In this document: one piece after another, positions 26,016 to 39,190 of the stretch
Layout of the letters: the number at the start of each line of letters is the position of its first letter
Position numbering within the stretch: the stretch's first letter is position 1
DNA from: Streptomyces sp. NBC_01754
GTDB taxonomy: Bacteria > Actinomycetota > Actinomycetes > Streptomycetales > Streptomycetaceae
Length of the DNA stretch: 64,000 nt
Assembly: GCF_035918015.1 (NCBI RefSeq)
Contig: NZ_CP109132.1
Span: 6,882,001-6,946,000, forward strand
Direction of reading: 5' to 3'
Notes under the pieces: generated by a model
Told to the model about the DNA's origin: nothing
What the model saw: the letters and a program-made list of their open reading frames with translations, nothing else
Databases searched by the model: none
Program-made: the position numbers and the translations under genes

Positions 26016-26836
26016 CTGAGCCGCTGCTCGCGATAGACGACCTGGTCACCGAGTATCCCGCGCGGAAGAGGAGGCAGAAGCCCTTCCGCGTTCTGCACGG
26101 GGTCTCTCTCGACGTCGGACCCGGCGAGACCGTCGGCCTGGTCGGGGAATCGGGTTCGGGCAAGACCACGCTCGGCCGTGCCGTCCTCGGCCTCGCGCCG
26201 GTGACCTCAGGGACGGTGCGCTTCGAGGGCCAGGACATCTCCCGCCTCTCGGTACGCGAACGGCGCCGCGTCGCGCACCGGATGCAGGTGATCTTCCAGG
26301 ACCCCTACACCTCGCTCAACCCGGCACTGACCGTCGGTGACACCCTGGCCGAGCCGCTGCTCGCGCAGGGCAGGGAGCGCACCGCCGTACACCGCCGTAT
26401 CGCGGAGCTCCTCGACCGGGTGCAACTGCCGCACGACGCCGCGGCCCGGCTCCCCAGGGAGTTCTCCGGCGGACAGCGCCAACGCGTCGCCGTCGCACGC
26501 GCGCTGGCGCTCGAACCCCGGCTGATCGTCTGCGACGAACCTGTCTCGGCCCTGGACCTCCCCACCCAGGCCCGCATCCTCGATCTGCTCCTGGAGATCC
26601 AGGAGACGACCGGCGTGGCCTACCTGTTCGTCTCCCACGACCTGGCCGTCGTCCGGCACATCAGCCACCGGGTGGCGGTCATGTACCACGGCGGACTCGT
26701 GGAGATCGGTGACGCCGAGCAGGTGACCGGCGAGCCGCGGGATCCCTACACCAAGCGGTTGCTGACGGCCTCGCCGGTACCCGATCCGGCCGGCCAGCGC
26801 CGGCGCCGGGAGGAACGCCGCCTCCTCGGCGGGTGA
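26012..26836 (+). CDS. ABC importer ATPase (DppF type)
   Basis: A 274-residue ATPase with Walker A GESGSGKTTLGR, Q-loop FQDPYTSLNPALTV, signature SGGQRQRVAVARAL, Walker B LIVCDEPVSALDL and switch SHDLAVVRHI. It ends with a DppF-like YTKRLLTASPVPDP segment. ATG overlaps the preceding stop (ATGA). A terminator follows at 26843-26871, so this closes the importer operon. Confidence 0.94.
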   Translation: MTEPLLAIDDLVTEYPARKRRQKPFRVLHGVSLDVGPGETVGLVGESGSGKTTLGRAVLGLAPVTSGTVRFEGQDISRLSVRERRRVAHRMQVIFQDPYTSLNPALTVGDTLAEPLLAQGRERTAVHRRIAELLDRVQLPHDAAARLPREFSGGQRQRVAVARALALEPRLIVCDEPVSALDLPTQARILDLLLEIQETTGVAYLFVSHDLAVVRHISHRVAVMYHGGLVEIGDAEQVTGEPRDPYTKRLLTASPVPDPAGQRRRREERRLLGG

Positions 26837-26842
26837 CCGCGT

Positions 26843-26871
26843 CCCGTGCCCCGGTGTCTCCGGGGCACGGG
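26843..26871 (+). terminator. Terminator of the importer operon
   Basis: Perfect 12-bp stem CCCGTGCCCCGG/CCGGGGCACGGG, 5-nt loop TGTCT, starting 6 bases after the ATPase stop. No T-tract, as usual in Streptomyces. Confidence 0.75.
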
Positions 26872-26933
26872 CCCCGTACAGCCGCCGCGCCGGCCGGCAC
26901 GGCGGTTCAGCAAGTCCAAGGAAGGAAGAACAC

Positions 26934-28517
26934 GTGAGGACGAGAACCCCACGACTTCCGGGCCGGAGGCGAGCCGTCGCCTCCGTCACCGCCGTCGCCC
27001 TCGCCGTACTGACCCCGGCCGTGTCGTCCGCGGCGGCCGAGCAGCGTTCCGGCACGGGCCAGGAGGCGACAGCGGCCACGGCCGCGTACTACGTCGACTG
27101 CTCGGCCACCGGCCCGGGCGACGGCACGCGGTCCGCGCCGTGGAACAGCCTCGACGGGTTCGACGCGCATACCTTCGGCCCCGGCGACCAGCTGCTCTTC
27201 AAACGGGGAACCACGTGCGGCGGGACCCTGGAGACCAGGGGGTCCGGCTCCGCTCAGGCACCCTTCACGATCGCGAGCTACGGCGACTCCGGCGAACGCG
27301 CCGTCATCGACGGAGCGGGGGCCGCCACGGCCGTCCACCTGTTCAACCAGGAGCACGTGGTACTCCAGGACCTGGAGATCGTCAACGCCGAGAACCCGGG
27401 TACCCGACGCCGGGGGATATCCGTCCAGTTGGAGGACTTCGGCACCGGCCGTGGATACACCATCCGCGACATCTACATGCACGACGTCGCCGGTGACGAC
27501 ACCAAGGGACCGGACGGTTCCCAGGGCATCGCCTTCCTGGTGACCGGTGAGGAGACCCCGACCACCTTCGAGAACGTCCAGATCCTCGGCAACACGCTCG
27601 AACGCGTCGACCGGCAGGCTGTCAACGTCCAGCTCAGCACCTGGAACTGCCGACCGGAGATCGGTTGCACGGACACGGCGAACTGGCTGGGAGCGAGGCA
27701 GGTCGTCATCAGGGGCAACCACCTGAGCGACATCGGCGGCGACGGCATCGTCGTGAACACCACCGTCGACGCCCTCGTCGAGGGCAACACCGTCGAGGGC
27801 TTCAACCGGCGCTCCGGCGAGTACAACGCCGGGATCTGGCCTTACAACGCCAACGGCACACTCGCCCAGTTCAACGACGTGTCCGGCGGCAAGGGCACCA
27901 AGGACGGGATGGCCTACGACATCGATGGCGGCACCGTCGACTCGACGTTCCAGTACAACCTCAGCCACGACAACGAGGGCGGGTTCTTCCTGCTCTGCAC
28001 CCACGACAACATCCAGCGTGGTTCGGTCGTGCGCTACAACATCAGCCAGAACGACCACCACCGCGGTATCGAGACCTGCCGGGGAGAGATCGAGAGCGCC
28101 GAGTTCCACAACAACACCATCTACATCGGCGACGGCGTCACCCAGACAGTGGTCAACGAGGACGTCGACGCCCGGCGCAACGTGAAGTTCCGCAACAACA
28201 TCGTCTACAAGGGCGGCGGCGGAACCGCCACCTTCAAGCCGGCGGCCGGCACCGGCTTCACCTTCGGCAACAACGTCATCTCCTCCTGGGTGCAGAACCA
28301 GCCCGCCAACCCCGGTGGGACCGGGGCGAACCCGCTGCTGTGCAACCCGGGGCACGCCACCGGCCCGGGCACCGTCCACGGGTACCGGCTCCAGGCCGGC
28401 TCACCCGCCATCGACGCCGGCGCGGTCGTCGCGGGCAACGGCGGCCGGGACTTCTCCGGCGCTCCGGTCGGCGACCCGCCGAACATCGGCGCGATCGAGA
28501 CCGTCGGCTGCGGCTGA
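26934..28517 (+). CDS. Secreted right-handed beta-helix protein
   Basis: A 527-residue exported protein. An Arg-rich n-region, hydrophobic core (VASVTAVALAVLTPAVSS) and small-residue cleavage area give a Sec/Tat-type signal peptide. The mature part is a right-handed parallel beta-helix: YYVDCSATGPGDGT start, repeated short strands such as VVLQDLEIVNAENP, VVIRGNHLSDIGGDG and VKFRNNIVYKGGG, ending SPAIDAGA and PNIGAIET. Such folds include pectate/alginate lyases and various glycoside hydrolases; no catalytic motif was identified. Located after the importer and before GH20/GH2, it is the obvious candidate for extracellular attack on the polymer. GTG 26934 has AAGGAAG upstream. Confidence 0.85.
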   Translation: MRTRTPRLPGRRRAVASVTAVALAVLTPAVSSAAAEQRSGTGQEATAATAAYYVDCSATGPGDGTRSAPWNSLDGFDAHTFGPGDQLLFKRGTTCGGTLETRGSGSAQAPFTIASYGDSGERAVIDGAGAATAVHLFNQEHVVLQDLEIVNAENPGTRRRGISVQLEDFGTGRGYTIRDIYMHDVAGDDTKGPDGSQGIAFLVTGEETPTTFENVQILGNTLERVDRQAVNVQLSTWNCRPEIGCTDTANWLGARQVVIRGNHLSDIGGDGIVVNTTVDALVEGNTVEGFNRRSGEYNAGIWPYNANGTLAQFNDVSGGKGTKDGMAYDIDGGTVDSTFQYNLSHDNEGGFFLLCTHDNIQRGSVVRYNISQNDHHRGIETCRGEIESAEFHNNTIYIGDGVTQTVVNEDVDARRNVKFRNNIVYKGGGGTATFKPAAGTGFTFGNNVISSWVQNQPANPGGTGANPLLCNPGHATGPGTVHGYRLQAGSPAIDAGAVVAGNGGRDFSGAPVGDPPNIGAIETVGCG

Positions 28518-28524
28518 CGTACCC

Positions 28525-28557
28525 CGTGGTCCGTCCCGGTCGCCGTGACGGACCACG
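28525..28557 (+). terminator. Terminator after the beta-helix gene
   Basis: Perfect 11-bp stem CGTGGTCCGTC/GACGGACCACG with an 11-nt loop, 7 bases after the stop. Confidence 0.7.
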
Positions 28558-28673
28558 CCCGGGGCCGCGGACCGGGAAACCACCGGCTCGCGGCCACCGC
28601 CCCGGCATCTGACGACAGGTACCGGCGCATCAATCCCCGTCACCTTGCGCAGTCTCCGACTCCGCGACATCGA

Positions 28674-28711
28674 CCGGCCGGTGCCGCCCTCTCCCGGGCG
28701 GCACCGGCCGG
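28674..28711 (+). terminator. Long hairpin just before the GH20 gene
   Basis: A 16-bp GC stem around a 6-nt loop (TCTCCC), ending only 15 bases before the GH20 ATG. It could be a second terminator or a leader structure hiding the ribosome site; both readings are inferences. Confidence 0.5.
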
Positions 28712-28726
28712 GGATCGGATCACTTC

Positions 28727-33105
<4,379 letters not shown>

Positions 33106-33537
33106 TCGACGGCATACGGCACCGGGCCCCCCACCCGGCTCGGGTGCCTGGGCGACGGCCGGGGCCCGGATGGGGCGCCCCGCACGTCGTCCGATGGAAC
33201 GGGTGTGCGTGCGTAACCCGTGACGCCGAGGCGCCGTTGAGCTGGTGCCAGGACGTCCGTCGGGCGTCGGGAGGGGGAATCGGTCCGATACGTGTCCGAC
33301 GTGGAGTACGGGGCGGTGGCCGTCCGCCGCATGCCCGTCGCGGCTGCGGGGCACGGCCGTCGAAGGATTGATCCAGAACGTCGACCATCGGACTCCGGCC
33401 GCACGACCGCGTGTTCGACCGCCACCGCCACCGCGATCGAGCCCGTTGCCTGAAAGCTGGGAGCTGCCACCCGGAGCAGCCCATCGGACCAGTGCCCGCC
33501 ACACCGCCACGGAAGAACAGAAGAAGGGTGATGAGGT
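33106..33537. other. Non-coding stretch before HMG-CoA reductase
   Basis: About 432 bases with no credible gene. It should hold a terminator for the GH20/GH2 unit and the HMG-CoA reductase promoter. The only ribosome site is AAGAAGGG upstream of the ATG at 33538. No palindrome of note was seen. Confidence 0.5.
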
Positions 33538-34815
33538 ATGAGCACGGGAGAGGATTCCGGCCGCCCCGGTCCGTCGCGGCCCCCAGGGCGATATGTGCCC
33601 GCACGGGGGCTCTACACGGAGGCGGCGCGACTACGGCGGCTGAGCTGGCTCCGCTCCGTGACCCGGTCGGCGCTGGACTCGTTGCAGCACACACGGCTCG
33701 ACGCCGACAAGCTGACCGGCAACATCGAGGGACTCGTCGGTGCCGTCGAGATCCCGGTCGGCGTGGCGGGGCCCTTGCTGTTCCGCGGGACGAACGTCCA
33801 GGGTGAGGTCTACGCTCCCATGGCGACCACGGAGGGCGCCCTGGTCTCGTCGGCGACGCGGGGAGCCCTGGCCGTCACCATGGCGGGCGGTGCCGACACG
33901 CACGTCGTCTCACAGGCGATGACGCGTGCCCCCGTCTTCGCGTTCTCCCGGCTTGCCGGCGCGGGCCGCTTCGCCTCGGCGGTCCTCCAGCACCTCGGCG
34001 ACCTCCGCACGGCGGTCCGGCAGGTCTCCGGCCACGCCGTACTGCTCTCGATCGAACCCGTCGTACTGGGCAGGACCGTTCACCTGAGGTTCAGGTACAC
34101 CACCGGGGACGCGGCAGGGCAGAACATGACGACCGCCTGCACCTGGCACGCGTGTCAGTGGATCCTGGAGCAGTCGCATCTCGTCGCGGACGACGAACTC
34201 GAATCCTTCATGATCGAGGGGAACACGTCCGGCGACAAGAAGGCGTCGGCCCAGGCTGTGGCGGAAGGCCGCGGAATCAGGGTGGCCGCCGACTGCCTTC
34301 TGCCGACGGGGGTTGTCGAACGGGTCCTCAGAACGACCCCCGACGAGCTGGTCACGGGATATCAGCACATCACGGCCGGGGCGGTGCACAGCGGGGTGCT
34401 GGGGTCCCACGCGAACACCGCCAACATAGTGGCGGCGATCTTCGCGGCGACGGGCCAGGACATCGCCTGTGTGCACGAGTCGGGCGTGGGGCAGTTCATC
34501 CTCGAACGGACACCGGAGGGTGTCTACGCGAGTATGACCCTGCCCGGCCTGGCACTCGGTACGGTCGGAGGCGGCACCCATCTGCCCACGCAGCACGAAC
34601 TCCTGGAAATGATGGGATGCACCGGCCAGGGAAGCGCGGCCCGGCTGGCGGAGATCATCGCGGGCTTCGCTCTGGCCCTGGACCTCTCGACGGTCTCGGC
34701 GGCCGTCTCCGGACACTTCGCCAGCGCCCATGAACGCCTCGGGCGTAACAGACCGCCCCGCCGGGACGACGCCGAAGACCAGGTTCCCACGGTGACCGAA
34801 CTCGTGGAGTCGTAG
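33538..34815 (+). CDS. HMG-CoA reductase
   Basis: A 425-residue class-I-like 3-hydroxy-3-methylglutaryl-CoA reductase: NIEGLVGAVEIPVGVAGPL (substrate/CoA region), ATTEGALVSSATRG with the catalytic Glu, GDAAGQNMTTACTWHA, the catalytic Lys in GNTSGDKKASAQA, GTVGGGTHLPTQHELLEMMG (cofactor), and a C-terminal catalytic His in SGHFASAHERLGR. It makes mevalonate from HMG-CoA with NADPH. No mevalonate kinase or other pathway gene neighbours it, so it is a stand-alone copy. Its product could feed a prenyl or polyketide pathway elsewhere; the prenyl-type fusion gene 24 kb away is not an operon partner. Confidence 0.93.
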   Translation: MSTGEDSGRPGPSRPPGRYVPARGLYTEAARLRRLSWLRSVTRSALDSLQHTRLDADKLTGNIEGLVGAVEIPVGVAGPLLFRGTNVQGEVYAPMATTEGALVSSATRGALAVTMAGGADTHVVSQAMTRAPVFAFSRLAGAGRFASAVLQHLGDLRTAVRQVSGHAVLLSIEPVVLGRTVHLRFRYTTGDAAGQNMTTACTWHACQWILEQSHLVADDELESFMIEGNTSGDKKASAQAVAEGRGIRVAADCLLPTGVVERVLRTTPDELVTGYQHITAGAVHSGVLGSHANTANIVAAIFAATGQDIACVHESGVGQFILERTPEGVYASMTLPGLALGTVGGGTHLPTQHELLEMMGCTGQGSAARLAEIIAGFALALDLSTVSAAVSGHFASAHERLGRNRPPRRDDAEDQVPTVTELVES

Positions 34816-35149
34816 GGGTCGGAAGGCCGTGGCCCCAGCGGCATCAGAGATGTCGGAGGGGCACGCGGTCCACGCCGTACTCACCTGCCCGAAGAGCCGG
34901 CTCCGCCGTTCACGACGACGGCAGACCCGGCACGGCACGGCAGGGGCGCCCGCCACGACGCCCGGCCGGGGACGTCTTCGTGCACCGCGTCACCCGGGAG
35001 TTCGACCCGGGCCCCGGCGTCGGACGGGACGTCGTCGTCCGCGTCACCACGCCGAGGACCGCGTGATCCGCGGCGGCCACCCACACCGCCGTCTTCGCCC
35101 GAACCGCCGTTCGCCGGCGGAGCCCCGGGCGGAGCACCTTCGGCAGGGC
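34816..35149. other. Convergent gap before the chaplin gene
   Basis: 334 bases between the HMG-CoA reductase and chaplin stops. Frames here are Arg/Pro-rich antisense-like sequence, with no ribosome sites and no family likeness. No gene is supported. Confidence 0.5.
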
Positions 35150-35449
35150 CTACTCGCCGTGGCCCTCTCCGTAGCCGTACTTCCCGCCCTCGTCGTGTCC
35201 ACGGTCGTGGCCGCCGTTGACGCAGCCGTTCCCGAAGGCGGGGTTGAGCAGGCCGATGACGTCCACCGAGTTGCCGCACGCGTTGACGGGGATGTTGACG
35301 GGGATCTGGACGACGTTGCCGGACAGCACACCCGGCGAGCCGTAGGCCACGCCTGACGCGCCGGCGTCGGCACCGGCCACGCCCGCACCGGCGAACACCA
35401 GGGTGCCCGCGGCGACGGTCAGAACTACCGCACTTCCCAGCTTGAACAT
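35150..35449 (-). CDS. Chaplin, short form with Gly/His tail
   Basis: A 99-residue exported surface-active protein. A Sec signal (residues 1-~28) is followed by a single chaplin domain, GVLSGNVVQIPVNIPVNACG and IGLLNPAFGNGCVN, with Cys58 and Cys76 forming the conserved disulfide. Short chaplins assemble into amyloid-like films on aerial hyphae. After the domain comes an unusual ~21-residue tail rich in Gly, His and charged residues (GGHDRGHDEGGKYGYGEGHG). ATG 35449 has GGGAG upstream. Monocistronic. Confidence 0.92.
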   Translation of the reverse strand: MFKLGSAVVLTVAAGTLVFAGAGVAGADAGASGVAYGSPGVLSGNVVQIPVNIPVNACGNSVDVIGLLNPAFGNGCVNGGHDRGHDEGGKYGYGEGHGE

Positions 35450-35796
35450 GAAGTCTCCCGAAGAGTGAGTGCCGACGCGCGGATGCGGCGGCTCGGTCCA
35501 CGATGCGGGGTCACGTTCGCCCAGCCGTTCGACGCGCCCGTCCACCGCCGTCTGCTCGCCTGAACAGCGGTACTACGGAGGCCGGTCGGCCCCGACTCCC
35601 GAGGGCGACCGACCCGCCGGCTCCTCCTCCCCGCTCCGCCGTGGCCTCCGCGGCCGGTGCTGGACGGCTCACCGGCTTCTTCCACTACGCCGATCGGGTG
35701 GGTTCGCGGCCTGGGCGCGTGTGGCGTTCCTCTCGTCGCTTCGGCGGCGGTGATAGTGGTGGCTACGCACAATCCGCGTTCCTGAGAGGAAGCACC
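35450..35796. other. Divergent promoter region, chaplin / small secreted protein
   Basis: 347 bases between two divergent genes for exported proteins. It should hold both promoters. No credible gene or clear palindrome was noted. Confidence 0.45.
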
Positions 35797-36051
35797 ATGC
35801 TTCGTCGTATTGCGATCACCCTTGCCACCGTTGCCGCGGCCGGATTCGTCGCCGCCGGACCGGCCGCCGCACACGAGTGGGAAGGCGGCCAGCTGGGCGC
35901 CGGCTACGAGGCGGTCGAGGGTTCCCGCCAGGCCGGGGAGTACCTCAACCTGGGCGGCCCGTACGGCATCACCTACGCCAAGGGGAACAAGGCCAGCTTC
36001 GCGGCGGAGAGGGGCGTCCTCTACGCCCAGTACATGCAGGGCCGCGGCTGA
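35797..36051 (+). CDS. Small secreted protein
   Basis: An 84-residue protein with a clear Sec signal (LRRIAITLATVAAAGFVAAG, likely cleaved after PAAA). The mature ~58 residues contain no Cys and are Gly/Ala/Tyr-rich (GAGYEAVEGSRQAGEYLNLG, YAQYMQGRG). GAGAGGA precedes ATG 35797. No family recognised. Its proximity to a chaplin makes a surface role possible, but that is only inference. Confidence 0.7.
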   Translation: MLRRIAITLATVAAAGFVAAGPAAAHEWEGGQLGAGYEAVEGSRQAGEYLNLGGPYGITYAKGNKASFAAERGVLYAQYMQGRG

Positions 36052-36163
36052 TCAGCCTGATCATCGTCGGCGTCCTCGCCTGACCTGCTGAAAAGGGCCA
36101 CTCGAACCCGACCGGAGCCGTGGGCGCGTGTGCCCCGCAGCACCACGGTGGAGCGGGTGGCCG

Positions 36164-36234
36164 GCGGCGGACAGCAGACGCACGAGACCCCGGGCCCTGA
36201 CGGTCCGGGGTCTCGTGCGTCTGCTGTCCGCCGC
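36164..36234. terminator. Perfect 30-bp hairpin
   Basis: Arms 36164-36193 and 36205-36234 are perfect reverse complements over 30 bases around an 11-nt loop. It lies between the small secreted protein and the K+ channel. Probably a terminator, but longer than usual; the RNA would fold into an exceptionally stable rod. Confidence 0.75.
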
Positions 36235-36262
36235 GTGCCGTGTCCTGCCGTGGGGAGGGCGT

Positions 36263-36790
36263 GTGCATGGTTACTTTCGGTCCATGCCTCCACTTTCACC
36301 CGTGTATCTCCTCCACAAGCTGCTGGGGAACGAACGTTGGCGGCAGCATCATGTGCGGGCGTCCGCGGTGGCGACCGCGGGACTGCTCCTGGTCGTGCTG
36401 CTCGGCTCCTGGATCATCGTCCCGTACGAGGCGTCGGCGCCCGATGCGACCATCACCTCGTTCCCACGTGCGCTGTGGTGGTCGGTCGAGACGGCCACGA
36501 CCGTCGGGTACGGGGACCTGTATCCGGTCACCACCGGTGGGCGTGTCATCGCCGGGGTCGTGATGCTCGTCGGGATCTCCGTGTTCAGCGTCGTCACCGC
36601 CTCTCTGGCCACATGGTTCGTCGGAAGCGCCGCGCACCGCGCACGCCGGATGGCTCAGGCCGTGGAACACACCGGGGAGCGGGGAAAGGCGGACGCGGAC
36701 CAGGAACTGCGGGCGCTGCACGCCCGCTTCGACCGACTGGAACACCTGATCACCGGCGAGGGCGGATCCGGCTCCGAGCTACGACGCTGA
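36263..36790 (+). CDS. Small two-helix potassium channel
   Basis: A 175-residue ion channel of the KcsA type: first helix AVATAGLLLVVLLGSWIIV, pore helix ALWWSVETATTVGYGD with the K+ filter TVGYGD (residues 80-85 from this start), second helix RVIAGVVMLVGISVFSVVTA, and a C-terminal helix with ELRALHARFDRLEHLI that could assemble as a tetrameric coiled bundle. GTG 36263 is preferred because GGGGAGGG lies just upstream; ATG 36284 is an alternative (168 aa) without a ribosome site. Plasma membrane. Confidence 0.88.
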   Translation: MHGYFRSMPPLSPVYLLHKLLGNERWRQHHVRASAVATAGLLLVVLLGSWIIVPYEASAPDATITSFPRALWWSVETATTVGYGDLYPVTTGGRVIAGVVMLVGISVFSVVTASLATWFVGSAAHRARRMAQAVEHTGERGKADADQELRALHARFDRLEHLITGEGGSGSELRR

Positions 36791-36913
36791 CCTGGCGCTT
36801 CCGCCCCGGGGCCGTCCAGCACGGCCGGTGTCGCCTCGCCCCCGTCCAGCTGTTCGTGTACGAGGCTCCGAGGGGGCGGGAACGGTCCCGCCCCCGCCGG
36901 CGGGACCGCTGCG

Positions 36914-37550
36914 TCACCCGGCGTAGGTCTCGAACTCGGCGACCTTCGGTGTAGCCGTCGAGCTGGTGATCTCGAACGTGATCTTCCGCAGTGAGGTCTG
37001 CGGGAACGTGATGACACCCGCCCCGCTGCCGGAGGCCAGGACGGCGCGGGTGTCGGCGTCGCTGACCTTCCAGGACCCGATGGAGCCCACGGACCCCGCC
37101 GCCTCGCGTATGTTGATCTTGGAGACCGTGGTGGGGGAGCTCCACTTGATCGAGACGGAACCGGTCGAGCCGGAAGGCGACCAGTAGGTGCTCATGTCAC
37201 CGTCCCGCACATCGCCGTAGCTGGTGCCGCCGGCCTTGCTGGAGCCGTCGGAGCCGGCACCGATGCTGAGGTTGGTCCCGGTGGGCGGAGTGGGATCGGT
37301 CGGGTCGGTCGGGTCGGGGGTGGGCTCGGTCGGGTCCGGCGTCTGCGGGGAGCAGCTGCCGTCCGACACCTTCAGCCCCTTGCCGGCGCCCGCCGTCCCG
37401 CTCACGACGGACGGTACGCAGTTCGCCCCGTCGAGGGTGTAGGAGTAGGGGATGCTGACCGAGGTGTTGGACTGCGGGTTCGGCCCGGCGGGGTTGTTGT
37501 CGCCGCTGCGGCTGGACCAGGTCACGTTGTCGAAGACGTTGCCGCTGACC
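36914..37550 (-). pseudogene. Pectate lyase, 3' part (split by IS110)
   Basis: The C-terminal ~211 residues of a secreted pectate lyase: GNVFDNVTWSSRSGDNNPAG and SIPYSYTLDGANCVPS end the lyase domain, a Pro/Thr/Asp linker follows, then a discoidin-like carbohydrate-binding domain (GTSYGDVRDGDMSTYWSPSG to PKVAEFETYAG). It has no start of its own. It continues the fragment at 39191-40101: removing 37545-39190 joins them in frame as a 513-residue protein. Confidence 0.9.
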
Positions 37551-37621
37551 GGAAAACTCAACGGTCAGGTGGGCATGGCGAAGTAGCCCCCGGTGGCGTG
37601 TGCTGAGAGTTTCGAGTGCTG

Positions 37622-38962
37622 TCAGGCGGTTGCCGGGGTGAGGGTGACGTCGTGGCCGAGGGCCTTGAGTTGACGGACGAGGTCGCGGCTCTTGCGGGCT
37701 GGGTCGAGGTTGCGGGTGTGGAAGTCCGCGCCGAGGTCGCGGTAGCGGGCGGTCGGGTCGGCCATCAGGTGCCAGACGGAGACCAGGATCGAGCGGGCGA
37801 CGGCGACCAGGGCTTTCATATGGCCGCGGCGTTTGACGATGCGGCGGTAGCGGGCGCCGAGGAAGGTGTCGGTGCGTGCGGCGGAGATCGCCGCTTCGCC
37901 GAGGGCGCCGCGGAGCCAGGGGTTGCCCTTGCCGGTGGGACCGGAGGTGTTCTTGTTTCCGGACTGGAGGGTGCGTGGGGAGAGTTTCGCCCAGGACACG
38001 AGATGGCCGGCGGTGGGGAACACCGTCATGTCCAGGCCGACCTCGGCGAGGATGACCTGCGCGGTGCCGGGGCCGATGCCGGGGATCTCGTCGAGGCGCT
38101 CGGTGTCGGTGATCGGTATCAGGGTGCCCTGCCCGGGGCCTTCGTCGTCCTCGGTGGTGGACAGCCCGGTCAGACGCAGGGTGATCCGGGCGGTGAGCTT
38201 GTCGATCTGCACGGTGAGGTGGTCGACGGTGTCCAGCAGCATTCGGCACATGAATGCGTGGTGCTCTTCGAACCGGCCGGTCAGGGCCTCGGCCAGGGTG
38301 CTGTGGCTGGCCTTGATGGTGCCGTGGGCCAGGTCCGCCAGGGCCTTGGGGCTGCGCTCACCGGCGATCAGCGCCTCCAGCATCGCGCGTCCGGAGACGC
38401 CGAAGATGTCGGCGATCACGGTGGACAGCTTGATCTGGGCGTCTTCGAGGAGTTTCTCGGTGCGCTGCTTGTGGCGGGTGCGCTCGTGCGTCATGACCGC
38501 CCGGGCCCGGGTCAGATCGCGCAGTTCACGGACCGGTTTCGGGGGCACGAACGAGGGCCGGAGCATGCCGCGTTCGGTGAGTTTGGCCAGCCAGACCGCG
38601 TCCAGTCGGTCGGTCTTGGGCCGGCCCGGGACGTTCTTGACGTCACGGGCGTTGACCAGCCAGCACTCCAGACCACGCGACTCCAGCAGAAAGAAGTAGG
38701 GCTTCCAGTACGTCGACGTGGCCTCCATCACCACTCGGGTGACGCCCTGGCAGATCAGGTGGTCGGCCAGGTCCAGGATCGCGCCGCTGGTCGCGACGGT
38801 GTTGAAGACCCGCTGCACGCGCTTGCCGGGCTGGTCCTCGTGCGGCACCCGCACGCAGACCATGCCCGACGCCTTGGCGATATCGATCGCCGCGACACGG
38901 GCCACGAGCTCCTCGGCCTGCTCGATCTCCTCGGTGCCACCGCTGTCGTCGGTGTCCGCCAT
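37622..38962 (-). CDS. IS110-family DEDD transposase
   Basis: A 446-residue recombinase with the RuvC-like acidic residues Asp27 (AIDIAKASG), Glu80 (VVMEATSTYW), Asp118 and Asp121 (KTDRLDAVWLAKL). The C-terminal Tnp20 domain is seen as IPGIGPGTAQVILAEVG, SWAKLSPRTLQSGNKNTSGP and RGALGEAAISAART, with its conserved Ser. Length and motifs are complete, so it may be active. It reads from the same strand as the gene it interrupts. Confidence 0.95.
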   Translation of the reverse strand: MADTDDSGGTEEIEQAEELVARVAAIDIAKASGMVCVRVPHEDQPGKRVQRVFNTVATSGAILDLADHLICQGVTRVVMEATSTYWKPYFFLLESRGLECWLVNARDVKNVPGRPKTDRLDAVWLAKLTERGMLRPSFVPPKPVRELRDLTRARAVMTHERTRHKQRTEKLLEDAQIKLSTVIADIFGVSGRAMLEALIAGERSPKALADLAHGTIKASHSTLAEALTGRFEEHHAFMCRMLLDTVDHLTVQIDKLTARITLRLTGLSTTEDDEGPGQGTLIPITDTERLDEIPGIGPGTAQVILAEVGLDMTVFPTAGHLVSWAKLSPRTLQSGNKNTSGPTGKGNPWLRGALGEAAISAARTDTFLGARYRRIVKRRGHMKALVAVARSILVSVWHLMADPTARYRDLGADFHTRNLDPARKSRDLVRQLKALGHDVTLTPATA

Positions 38963-39190
38963 GCTCCACTCCCTGGTATCGATCCGTACGGGATGACGCC
39001 TGCCCAGGGGGCCGCGGGGGGAGCGAGAATCTGACCGGCGTGCTCGATGGCAACAGTGCGTGGCCCCTCTGCGGCCCCGGCACCAGACTGACCTACGGGC
39101 TCAACGTCCCAACGAGCTACCGGCATCGGCGGGCAGGCGCCGCAGCCATGTTTTCACGCCGGCAAGGCGCACCCGAAGGGATCAGGGGGA
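38963..39190 (-). ncRNA. Candidate bridge RNA region of the IS110 element
   Basis: The 228-bp non-coding end upstream of the transposase. In the IS110 group this end encodes a bridge RNA whose two loops pair with target and donor DNA. The target core CTGACC occurs twice inside it (39031-39036 and 39088-39093), as expected if both loops carry the core. The RNA itself was not folded here. Confidence 0.4.

Noticed and set aside
33106..33537. A small gene before HMG-CoA reductase
   Set aside because: Frames here are short, Arg/Pro-rich, and lack ribosome sites.
34829..35356. A 175-codon plus-strand frame over the chaplin gene
   Set aside because: It is antisense to the chaplin signal and domain, and is Arg/Pro-rich.
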